From assembly GCA_033063855.1 (NCBI GenBank), contig CP093830.1:3038854-3102853 (forward strand): a stretch of DNA of 64,000 nucleotides, written 5' to 3'. Positions 46,640-56,287 of the stretch are shown piece by piece (positions within the stretch are counted from its first letter, which is position 1; each line of letters begins with the position of its first letter). This DNA is from Smittia aterrima (Eukaryota; Arthropoda; Insecta; Diptera; Chironomidae). The translations under genes were made by a program, and so were the position numbers. The notes below the pieces were generated by a model. It saw only the letters and a program-made list of their open reading frames with translations, was not told the DNA's origin and made no database searches.

Positions 46640-47906
46640 TTATTCAAGGTCCATATTGTTATCGTCTGAGTCGTATCCACGGCTCAAGTTGCTGTCTTCA
46701 TCAGAATTTATACTATCATCGTCATCAGAATCCATTTCTTCGTGATAGTCAGTTATTTCGATGTCTTCCCACGTTGGGTTTGAATCTGTATAATTCTTCT
46801 GCAAACGAGCTTCTTTCATTAAATATCGCCAGTGGCTTCTGAAGTTTTCGTAAAACTCGAGTAATTCAAAGTTTATGCAGTTCCGAGCAAATATTCCGAT
46901 AATTTCAGTTGTTAACTTGAAGAATGGCCGACCGCCCAAGTGCAAGTGTTTAAGATTTGACAAACTTGTTGTGAGGTTGTTGATGGTATCTACATTAAAT
47001 TCATCCCAACCGTCCAACCACAAAAGAAGTAAATTCTCGATCGTTGGGTTTGAATTGCAAAAATTAATCATTGCATAAGCTGTATCGTGAATGGAAGTAA
47101 CTCGAAGAGTTGTTAGAGTGGGAATCGTCATTTCTGGAGTAATCTCGCATGAGATCTCGTGAATTTCAAGATCCTTCAACTTTTTGCAGTTTCTGGCGAT
47201 TAATGTCAATGTCTCACTGATAATATCATCATAATGAATCCATTCTGCAATCGTAAGTTTTTCCAACGATGGATAAACTTGAAGCAATCGTTGAAATACT
47301 TTTAAATTTCGTGTTTCGCCTCCGATCTTGAGTGTCTTAAGATATTTATTTGGAATATTGTTATGAAAGGTTGGCTCTGATGGCAGATCACTAGCTTTAA
47401 TGCTCAACTCTGTAATCTTTAATTCCTTCACAGCGAATTCGAGAATTTCATCAATTGGGCTTCCGCATATTTTGAGACTTTGAAGCGATGTATTCATGAT
47501 TGCGAGTAAATGTCCAGCGGTGTAAACTGTCTCCTCAATTTCGAGTTCACGAATGTTTGGAGCCAATATTTTCAGAAGTGTTACGAGTTTCCAATTAAAT
47601 TCAGTCGATTTGATGTGAACATTGCGATATGTGCGTTGGAGTTTAGTGATCTGGCGATTGTCTTCCCATCGGCCAGTAATCTTCAATTTAAATTTGCTCA
47701 TCGTTTCTACGGAGCTTCCAATGATTCTGTTCCAACTGCATTCGGATAAAATTAAAGTTAAAAAGTTGATTTGGAAACAAATAATGATGAACTTACTCTT
47801 TAGAAACTTGTGTACATTTCTTCAAAGTTTTCGCATCAAGATATTGGAAGATTTCTATCAAGTTGTCTTCTGCCAATGTCGGAATTGGCGTTGTTGTTTT
47901 CTCCAT
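46640..47906 (-). CDS. F-box protein with LRR-like C-terminal region
   Basis: Two exons, 47906-47797 and 47735-46640 (phase 2), give 401 residues. The F-box crosses the intron: IPTLAEDNLIEIFQYLDAKTL in exon 1, then CTQVSKDWNRIIGSSVE. The rest carries irregular leucine-rich repeats (LAPNIRELEIEE, YLKTLKIGG, YPSLEKLTIAEW, CKKLKDLEIHE, LSNLKHLHLGG) and a very acidic Asp/Ser tail (DSDDDDSINSDEDSN). F-box/LRR proteins are substrate receptors of SCF ubiquitin ligases. The start is set at MEKTTTPIP; the longer open frame upstream begins with TTG. Not assigned to a named fly gene; fast-evolving families like this are common in flies. Confidence 0.85.
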
Positions 47907-48544
47907 ACTCTTTTTGTGGGATTTAATGCTTTCTATAGAATTATTTGTAAGTAATTTGAACAAAAACTCAATTTGCGTTTCGAGAAGTTTCGATTTGGTT
48001 CCGTTCAATAAAAAAACCTGATCGAGGAGTATGAAAGTTCAAATTTATTATTTCAGTTATTTATTTTACAAGGATTTCTTTGAAAGATTTAAGATGTGCG
48101 TTCTCGATATCGTTCAATCTCATCTCCAAATCTGGTGCAATGAAGTTGAGTAGCTTTTGTTTCAATTATAATTGCTACAAAATCAAGAACCAAGAGACGA
48201 TCGAGATGGTTGAGATGATTTTCTTTTAGTTCGATGTGGTTCTTCAATCTTGATAAAAGTTGAGTGCAGATTGAAGTCTTTATTTCTTAGTCAAAAACTC
48301 GTCGATTGCTTGATGGAACGAACGAAAAGCGATAGAGTCTTCCGTTCGCTGAAAACAAAAAATATTTTTACTCAATCTCTTAAAATATTTTTGAAACAAA
48401 TGTTGAAAGTTTGAGATTTTGGAAAGAATATCAAAGTTTTGAGTCAAAACTTTTGACATAATTTGATAGTTTTTCTCTCACGTGTAGGAAACTTAGTTAA
48501 AACAGGATGAAACTTTATGCAAACAATTAGATTTTGAAATTTCT
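47907..48544. other. Intergenic
   Basis: About 0.64 kb between the F-box gene and repeat unit C. No supported feature. Confidence 0.4.
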
Positions 48545-50030
48545 TGATTGGCTCTCAAGTGGCACGCGCTTTGGTTGAGGGGAAAGTTTCCCCGGGAAAC
48601 GAACATGAAAGCAGAGAAAGAAAAATCGTCGAAACAGGTTTTCTCTTCCTTCTTTCGTTTTATGCTTCTACCTGAGCTGCGAATCAAATAAATTCATGCT
48701 CGATACTTCCAGTCGGTTTAGTTTGTGTTCAACAGTCGACAGAAGAAGTTTATCAAAGATTTTAAATTGCGAATCGATTGAAAATGATCTCAGAAATGTA
48801 TCAAAATTCATTTTATTACTCGCCAGGATTGTTTAGGCCGAGCGAAAGTTTTTGTGAGAATTTATCGACAAATAATTTTGTGAAAATCGAGTCAAAGTCT
48901 TTTGATCGAGTGACATTTTCTGAAGGATGGCAAACACCGGCAAGCATCGAAAGTCTTAGATCAACGAGTCCAGAATTTGTTTCATTGACATCAGCTGAGA
49001 AATATTTACCAATCAACTTTGAAATTCAAAACGAGAACGTTGCTTTGAAACATGAAGTCGCCAGTGATTCAGAAAATAATTCATCAGATTACACAACTTC
49101 ATCGCTCTCTGCAGAAGTCAACGATGGAACTCCAAAGGAAGGAACAAGGAAGCAACGAAGAACAAAACAGATCCCACCAATTGTCAAGAAGAAACGACGA
49201 CTTGCCGCTAACGCCAGAGAACGAAAGAGAATGCAAAGCTTGAACGATGCCTTTGATCGCCTTCGACAATATTTGCCATCGTTAGGCGAAGATCGACAAT
49301 TCTCAAAGCACGAAACTCTGCAGATGGCCCAATCTTACATTTCAGCTCTTTGCGAGCTTTTAGATTGATTCAGTCTTTGTCAGTACTTTTGTTAAATTAT
49401 TTTATGTTGAAATAAAGTTTAAATGTTGTAAAATGTCGAAATTCTCAGCGAACGGAATTGCATTTCAGAAAGGGAAGTGAGGTCAAAGATTCACGTTTGC
49501 GAAATTTTCTGAGCGAGTTTCATCCAATTTTCAGTTCTCCATCAATTATTCCGTCAACTTGTTTTCGTCTAATGCCTCAAAGTTTGCAGAAATGCAACGA
49601 AGACTCCGATAAAGTGCAAGACAATTAATTTTAATTTCGCTATCATTCGCTTTATCGCGTTGCATGCAAATCGATTAAAGCCCTCGCGTTTCTCAGTCTT
49701 CATCTCCGCTTCTTCAGTGAATTTTCGGTAATTTTTCTGTCCAATTCCTTCAATGGTTGGCTAAGGTTGCAGACGGATAGTTCACCGTGGGTAAGAGAAC
49801 GACGGCCAAGATTATCGCAAATTAATCAACTTCTGCTTCAACGAACTTTCGGGAATTTCTTCGATCTCGTTTCGGCAAGAATTAATTTCCGCTTCTGCCC
49901 AAAATAAAATTTTCACATAATTACTGCGCGCATCCTTTCGATGCAACTTGAGATTCTCAAGAGAACTTTGTGGGAAAAAGTTTTCTCATCGCTTCACTTT
50001 GATTTTGAATGACGCAGCGTCGAGCTCAAG
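48545..50030 (+). repeat. Repeat unit C (inverted partner of unit B)
   Basis: Matches unit B through gene and long 3' flank and unit A through gene and promoter. Its upstream part differs by a short insertion that makes TTTCCCCGGGAAA inside GGGGAAAGTTTCCCCGGGAAAC (about 48580-48602), where A and B read GGGGAAACGTTCGAGC. Confidence 0.9.
48784..49368 (+). CDS. Atonal-type bHLH proneural factor, copy C
   Basis: Intronless, 194 residues, with a protein sequence identical to copy A. Nine nucleotide differences found by eye (for example CCT/CCA, GAG/GAA, GCA/GCT, AAACAGAGA/AAGCAACGA, ATT/ATC, TCT/TCA, TGT/TGC) are all synonymous. The complete bHLH is at the C-terminus. The proximal promoter differs from A and B by a palindromic insertion, so expression may differ even though the product does not. 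A polyadenylation signal AATAAAG lies about 45 bp after the stop, as in A and B. Confidence 0.9.
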   Translation: MISEMYQNSFYYSPGLFRPSESFCENLSTNNFVKIESKSFDRVTFSEGWQTPASIESLRSTSPEFVSLTSAEKYLPINFEIQNENVALKHEVASDSENNSSDYTTSSLSAEVNDGTPKEGTRKQRRTKQIPPIVKKKRRLAANARERKRMQSLNDAFDRLRQYLPSLGEDRQFSKHETLQMAQSYISALCELLD

Positions 50031-50086
50031 CAATTCCTTAATTTTACAACACGAGCCGAAATCGCAGGAACGACCTGAGATCATTC

Positions 50087-50365
50087 CACAAAGCCCTGAC
50101 CGCAAAACTTATCGATGATCATGAGCAATAATCTTATTGATTTTTCTGCTCCAAATGAATCGGTCGATAGATTCAATGAAAAGCCGAAATTTATGATGGT
50201 CAGCGTCTGGACTTTCGTCTACAATTTTCTCTATTCGCAAAGTGCTGAATCTTTCAGGATAATTTACAATCATCGGCTTTTCTTTTTGCTTTTTGTTTCT
50301 TATCCTGATCAATGAAAACGAGAAGGCGAAGGATCGTTAAAACAAATGATGTCGGTTTGACATTT
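50087..50365 (+). repeat. Direct repeat, copy 1
   Basis: A 279-bp block almost identical to 52428-52705, starting CACAAAGCCCTGACCGC and ending GTCGGTTTGACATTT. Both strands have short open frames in both copies, but indels between the copies break them, so coding is unlikely. Confidence 0.85.
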
Positions 50366-51740
50366 TAACGATATTTTGACACAAACCGGAATTGCAACAA
50401 AATTTTGTTATCTGGCAGAATTTTACAGCTTTTAGATTAGCTTCTTTCTTTCATTCAGTTCCAAAGTTAACTTCGTGTCTTACACGATCCTTAAAAGACC
50501 ACACTGCTCGAATGCCATCAAAAATAATTATCAAACCTCGCAGCAGCGATTACGAGAAATTTGTTTTGCGGCTTTTTCTTTAAAGCCTTTTAGCTAAGGG
50601 TTAGATAAGTCGGATCGTTAAGAATCCTTAATTCAGCAATTTTCAAAGCGATTAGGAATCAATTTTGTTTATAAAAATATTCGAATCAAACATAAATCAC
50701 GAGAAATAATTATTCAACGAAATCATTAAAGGATTTTCCCTTCTTTCGGCTTCATCAGACTTTGTCTCAATCATCAGACGAAATTTTCCCTAAAATTTCT
50801 TTCGAGCATCGCAGTAAATATTTATTGATCGCCAGACTGAGTTCTGTAATCAATTCGTGAACCTCGAAAGGATCTTTTTGATTTGGGTAAAGGGATGCGA
50901 CGGCAACATGCTGCGCGCAAACCTTTAGCGCAGGACTTACGGTTTATCGCCTCGAAAATATCATCGGAATGTTTAATTTATTAATCAAAGAAACTAATTT
51001 TTTTCTTCATCGAGCTCACGGTTTTACGCCTTCCATAAACATTTAATTATGAGTTTGTTTTAAAACTTCATAATATTTCACGAAAACGTTTTGTGTTTTG
51101 ATCTCTAAATTTACAAACGCGGGTTAAGATCATTATTCTCCGAAGGAAGATCGAGGAGAAGCGCGAGTGGCGCGAACAGTCAATCAAGAAACATTTATGA
51201 CAAGCCATGCCTTTGCCTTTATCCATCAGCGGAGATCTGTGAAGATTTAGACATTAAACTGCCGTAATTTGCAGTTTATTTGCATTTGGATAACTTAATT
51301 ACAGAGTCGACGGAACTTCTGAACCTTTTAAAAGATCGCGCAAGCAGCCGTGGCTCAACATATGCGAAGTATATTGGCCAATAACTGTTTCCTTCGTATT
51401 TAGATAAAGTTTAGAGCGAGAAGAACTTCTAATGCGACTTTAAATTTTAACGTGAAAATCTCAGACTTTTGTGGGCGTTTTGTTTGACTTCGAAGATTTC
51501 ATTCTTTTCTTGGTACAAAAGGAAGATTAACTCCTGAGACGACAAATGATGCAGGAAACAAAAACCTCAGACCTACTGGATAATTATGGGAATCAAATGG
51601 AGACAGCAAAAGTCTTCACGAACTTTTGTGGTTTCACACAAATTTATTTTTAAAATTTTAATTTTAAAGCGTCAAGTGAATTTAAAAAAGAATTCGCTTC
51701 CGTTTTGCGTTTGTCTAATCGAAGGAGATGATGAGAAATG

Positions 51741-51905
51741 ATTGGGTGGTCAGTGGAATGAAATGCCTTGACAGGAAGAAGAAACTTAAATTATGAGCTT
51801 GAGACAATTTTTGCTTGCTTGCACCTCTTTGTTATACATTTTTAATAAATTTTAGCCACCGGCGCACTTGAAACCTGAGATTCACTTACTTGGTTAAACA
51901 GTTTA
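51741..51905 (+). repeat. Repeated non-coding element, copy 3 (divergent, partial)
   Basis: Shares ATTGGGTGGTCAGTGGAATG, the GACAGGAAGAAGAAACTTAA stretch and GAAACCTGAGAT..CTTACTTGGTTAAACAG with the two longer copies, but lacks the central GTTCGATGAAACTTTATG part and the far end. About 2.4 kb downstream of bHLH copy C. Confidence 0.7.
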
Positions 51906-52043
51906 AAGATTCGATGAGAGCAATTATTTCGTGTGAATGGGTTAACGTTTTTTTGTTATTGGGAGTGATAAACTTTAGTTTCGTCAACAGATCTCAAAAT
52001 TGTTGTGAGAATTTTTCTCAGTCTGTTTTAAAAAGCGAATGAG

Positions 52044-52322
52044 ATGAGTGCAAAACTTTTTATTTTTGTCGTTTTTTCGTGTCTCTTAATTGAAACATTT
52101 GCTGCTCTCAATATTTTTGAAGGTAGAAATATTTTATCCAGTTCAATGATATTTATTTTATCGATTTAACTTTTCAATTTAGAAGCTTCTGAAGAATCTA
52201 CAACTACGACTGAATCTTCTGTGATCAAGAAAGAAATAAGCGATGACGAATATTCTTTAATGGAATTCCCCAAAAAGATGTGGTCGGGCTTCACTGACTT
52301 ATTTGATGATATGTTTTCGTAA
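52044..52322 (+). CDS. Small secreted peptide, 72 residues
   Basis: Two exons, 52044-52122 and 52183-52322, joined by a 60-bp GT-AG intron in phase 1, give a 72-residue protein. The N-terminus is a clear signal peptide (MSAKLFIFVVFSCLLIETFA). The mature part is Ser/Thr/Glu-rich at first (EASEESTTTTESS), then acidic with an amphipathic C-terminus (FPKKMWSGFTDLFDDMFS). It has no cysteines. TCAGTCTGT, an initiator-like match, lies about 25 bp upstream and AATAAAAAG about 26 bp after the stop. Each exon is too short for ordinary ORF scans. Function unknown; it could be a small effector, antimicrobial-like or salivary peptide. Confidence 0.72.
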
Positions 52323-52427
52323 TTATTTGAGTTTGATCAAGTGAACGAAATAAAAAGTTTTAGCTTTTTAGGAGAAAGCCGATTTACTTTATCTATCTTT
52401 CAACTAATTACTTTTTTCCTTTTATTT

Positions 52428-52705
52428 CACAAAGCCCTGACCGCAAAACTTATCGATGATCATGAGCAATAATCTTATTGATTTTTCTGCTCCAAATGAA
52501 TCGGTCGATAGATTCAATGAAAAGCCGAAATTTATTATGGTCAGCGTCTGGACTTTCGTCTACAATTTTCCCTTTTCGCAAAGTGCTGAATCTTTCAGGA
52601 TAATTTACAATCATCGGCTTTTCTCTTTGCCTTTGTTTCTTATCCTGATCAATGAAAACGAGAAGGAGAAGGATCGTTAAAACAAATGATGTCGGTTTGA
52701 CATTT
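52428..52705 (+). repeat. Direct repeat, copy 2
   Basis: Second copy of the block at 50087-50365, 2.34 kb away in the same orientation. The pair brackets element copy 3 and the small peptide gene. Divergence is mostly single bases and short indels. Confidence 0.85.
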
Positions 52706-53764
52706 CTGCTTGTCACGATCTTCAAATCCTTCCGACACACTTCATGCTTGGTTTTAATTTGCTTTTGTTTCTCGGAGATTCTCCTGACCTCATTTCGATA
52801 GTTTTTTCTTAAAAGATTTTTTTTGTTTCGCGATAGAATCTTTGAGGTGTTAATACTTTCTTTTCAAAGTGTGAAAGTAACACTTTTTCCACAAAATATC
52901 AAATATCAGAAATTTCTAAGTTCACGGAATATTCGCCTTATTGGTCATCGATTTTTGTAAATTCACCGTTAATTGATTCGATCTAGTTCGCTAAATATTC
53001 TTGCTTCCTCGAAAGAAGTTTGTTTGTTTTATTTTTTGAATCAAAGATTTGAAGAAAGTTTGCGTGCTTCGAATCCTAAAATTCTTTAATATAATTATGA
53101 TTGTCTAATTGGATAATTGTGATATTGCGATGAACGAAAATTGCTTAGGACTTCTAATCGTTGCAACAAAGTTGCTGATAGATGATCAAAATCCCATTGT
53201 CTTAGTAGCACGCAAAAATAAATGGATCGTTTTGAGTCGATCAACCCTTCGTCCCATCTGTGAAGGTAAGTAAGAAAATATTTCTTCATCAAATTCTTGT
53301 CCTATTTACGAAAATTATAAAATTGTTTGAACAAGGTTCAAATAAAGGATCAAAATAACATGAAACACGTGCGATGATCATGAGACGAACACAGCAGAAG
53401 ACTTATAAATCGATTTGAGTTAGGAAGGGGAAAAATTTGTTCAACATATGTCATGTTGAGTCGAGTGACTCCTAAGCAGATAGTCTCGCTTAAATCGAAA
53501 GATTATCATGCGAAAATGTCTTTACACGCTTCTAGATCAGAAAACAGCAAATTGATATCGTGATGCTGAAACTAATTGGAAGTAGTTGAGATAACGAGAA
53601 TTCGTTTTAGCTGTGTGCGGCTTCTAATCGACTCAGCGATTTGAAATTATAAACTTATTAGATTCATGGAAGCTTCTCTTAAACGATTCTTTGTATTTGC
53701 GAGTCAAAATCTTTTGCATTCATCTTTCAACACTTTACAAATTTATTTCATTGTTTATTCAGTT
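52706..53764. other. Intergenic
   Basis: About 1 kb before the DDX52 stop. No gene recognised; the minus-strand frame at 53095-53292 is unsupported. Confidence 0.4.
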
Positions 53765-55437
53765 TCATTCATCTTCCTTCTCAATCTTCTTTAAGTTTCT
53801 TTTCCACTTCTTGCTCTTCTTATTAAAATCGACTTTGCTGCTGATGCTTTTGCGCTTCGGGGCCTTTTTTAGAAGCGCGACACGATCCTTCTTCGAACTT
53901 TTCTTAAGTTGCAGTAAAAATCCTTCAACGTGTGAACCAGATTTCTCAACTAATTTTGCGATATCTCTAAGAATTCCTTTTTGATCTTCATTTGTGTAAA
54001 GTGTAACAGCTTTGCCCTTTTTGTTTCCTCGGCCGCAACGACCAATTCGATGAATGTAACTGATGGTTGACCTAATTGTAATAAAGAGAATAATTTATTT
54101 GAAATAGAAGGAAAATTTTGTTAGCTTACGTTGGGAGATCAAAGTTGATTATCATCATGACGTCTCTAAAGTCAATTCCGCGCGACATCAACTCCGTACA
54201 AATCAAAACCCAAATTTTTCCCTCACGAAATTTCTTATAAACTTCTTCTCGTTCCTTTTGTGTTCGATCTGAATGAATAATGTCGAGGTTGAGTCCATCG
54301 AACATTAGTTCAGAGAATAGTTGCTTCGCTCGGTCTTTTGATTGCACAAATATGAGAACTGGAGGAGAAACTCCTGCTCGCATGATTTCTCTCACAGTTT
54401 GAAGCTTTGCTGATTCAGTTCCAACATATTTGAGTTCCTGGTCAACAGACGATGTTGGCATGTTTGGCGAGATATTGACAGTCGCAAAATCCTTTTTTAA
54501 ATTTTCGTGAACGAATGGAGTCATTTCTTTTGTTGTCGTTGCACTGAACAGAGCGAATTTCTTTTCTTCATTTGTGCACGCGTTGATTATTAAGTCAAGA
54601 TCTTCCTTGAATCCATTGTTGCTTTCCTCAAATAGCTTGTCAACCTCATCAATTACAATCCATTTCACGTGATCCAGTTTAATTGCTCCACTCTTGATCA
54701 AATGAACGAGTTTCAAAGGAGTGCTGATTAAAATATTTGTTTTCTTTTTATGGAAGTTCTTCATGTGATCCTCGTTCGTACTCGTAATGATGTGAGCTCT
54801 GACTCCTGTGTCAACGCAAAGTCGAGCTGTTACAGAAAGAATCTGTGAAGCTAGTTCACGAGTTGGAACGAGAATGATGGATTGAATCTGATTGGAATCA
54901 TCTGAGGATATCTGCTTATTCATCAAGCTCTGGATGATTGGAACAACGAAGGCAAGAGTTTTTCCTAAAAAGAGATTTAAAATTAGTGACAAGAAATAAA
55001 AGTTTCTGAAAGTGGAACTTGCCTGATCCTGTCGGGGCGACAACTTTCAAAGCTTTCTCTTCTAAGAATAAAGGCAGAACTTGCATCTGAACTGGAGTTG
55101 GCAGAGTGTACTTGAAAGCTTTGATGTTTTCCACTAATTTTTCGTGAAGTGGATATCGATGGAAAAGTTCTTTAAACGTTTCTACTGGCTTTACTTTCTC
55201 GACTGATCCTTTCACGATTATGTGATTCTGCTTGCGAAGTTTATTAGTCTCTTCAAGTTGCTTTTGTCGCAAAAATTCTTGTGACATTTTCTTTCTTTTC
55301 TTTGCTGGTGCTTCAACAGCGAAGACTTCATCATCAGACTCGGTCTTGACATCCTCGATCTTTGGCTGTTCTCGTTTTATAATCTGCTTCTTGAATGTCA
55401 CTCCACAAGTTAAACTTTTAAATATTGAATTATCCAT
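53765..55437 (-). CDS. DDX52: DDX52/Rok1-type DEAD-box RNA helicase, ribosome biogenesis
   Basis: Three exons, 55437-55023, 54964-54130 and 54071-53765, give 518 residues. An N-terminal extension with a basic patch (PAKKRKKMSQEF) precedes Q-motif sequence (YTLPTPVQMQVLPL), Walker A APTGSGKT, PTRELA, TPLK, DEVD in place of DEAD (WIVIDEVDKLFEE), SAT (LFSATTTKE), domain 2 FVQSKDRAKQL, LICTELMSRGID and HRIGRCGR, and a Lys-rich tail. DDX52/Rok1 acts in small-subunit pre-rRNA processing in the nucleolus. The first intron starts GC (AG|GCAAGT) rather than GT, and it interrupts the Walker A codon for Gly. It is head to head with PTRH2. Confidence 0.93.
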
Positions 55438-55563
55438 TCTGTTTTCTTCTGTTTATGTTCGCGCACGTTGTGATGATGAACCCCAGTGATGTCACAATAT
55501 AAGTTTTACACCCCTCTCTGAGATTCTAAAGCAGTCGATTGTCGATTTAAAAAGAACTCAGCG
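55438..55563. promoter_or_regulatory. Bidirectional promoter, DDX52 and PTRH2
   Basis: Only 126 bp separate the two start codons, so both promoters and 5' UTRs must share this space. No TATA box; the sequence is less AT-biased than the flanks. Confidence 0.5.
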
Positions 55564-56184
55564 ATGTTAGATCAAAACCAACTAGTTATTGGAATCTCAG
55601 TATTGCTATCATTTTTTGTTGGCTACAAGTATGGTTTAAAGATTAAAGGAAAAGGTGAGAAGACTTCAAAAAGTAATTGCATCATTTAACGAAACCTCAA
55701 CGTTTTAGGTGAAGACGAAGATGATAGTCCAGAACCATCAAAAGGAGCTAGCAAGCATAAACACACAGCACCTAGGGGTGATTACAAAATGGTTTTAGTT
55801 GTAAGGAATGACTTAAAGATGGGAAAAGGTAAAATCGGGGCTCAATGCGGACACGCGAGCGTCGGAGCTTATCAACAAGCCATGGAAAGAAATCCAGCAA
55901 TCGTTCAGCGCTGGGAAAACTCTGGATGTGCTAAGATCTGTCTGAAAGTTGAAAGCGAACGAGATCTCTTGAATATCAAAAAAGGTTCTAGCGTACGAGG
56001 TTTAAATCATTATTTAGTTCATGATGCCGGTCGCACCCAAGTAAGACGTATTAGCCTTAAATTTGAAGGATTCACTAATTCCGTCTCATTTTAGATCGCA
56101 GCTGGTAGTACTACTGTCTTAGCAATTGGTCCAGCACTCGTTGACGAAATTGATGTTTTGACTGGACAATTGCGATTGCTGTAG
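55564..56184 (+). CDS. PTRH2: Peptidyl-tRNA hydrolase 2 (PTRH2/Bit1)
   Basis: Three exons, 55564-55654, 55709-56040 and 56095-56184, give 170 residues. The N-terminal hydrophobic segment (LVIGISVLLSFFVGYKYGL) is the membrane/mitochondrial anchor typical of animal PTRH2. A charged linker follows, then the PTH2 domain: KMVLVVRNDLKMGKGKIGAQ with the catalytic-site Lys and Gln, CGHASVGAYQ, VHDAGRTQIAAGSTTVLAIGP and a C-terminus at the expected place. The enzyme frees peptides from tRNAs released from stalled ribosomes and has been linked to anoikis in vertebrates. Intact. Confidence 0.95.
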
Positions 56185-56287
56185 GCTCGAAAATAAATCG
56201 TCATCACTTCACATAAAGTTTTCTTTATTTCGCCAAAAATGTCATTAATTAAAGATGCTTTCACTCGTAACAAAATTGTTAATCATA

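Larger units (their letters stand above)
50031..52043. other. Non-coding region downstream of copy C
   Basis: About 2 kb with the first copy of a direct repeat (50087-50365), a short match near 51465-51500 to 39925-39957 (TGTGGGCGTTTTGTTTGACTT in inverted orientation) and the third non-coding element (51741-51905). No gene in between. Confidence 0.5.

Noticed and set aside
37064..50030. bHLH triplet as haplotype or assembly duplication
   Set aside because: Different unique neighbours, different repeat lengths and synonymous-only A/C differences point to real paralogues, though long reads would be decisive.
50115..50315. Open frame shared by both direct repeats (also an antisense one)
   Set aside because: Short indels between the copies shift the frame, and there is no signal peptide, domain or splice context.
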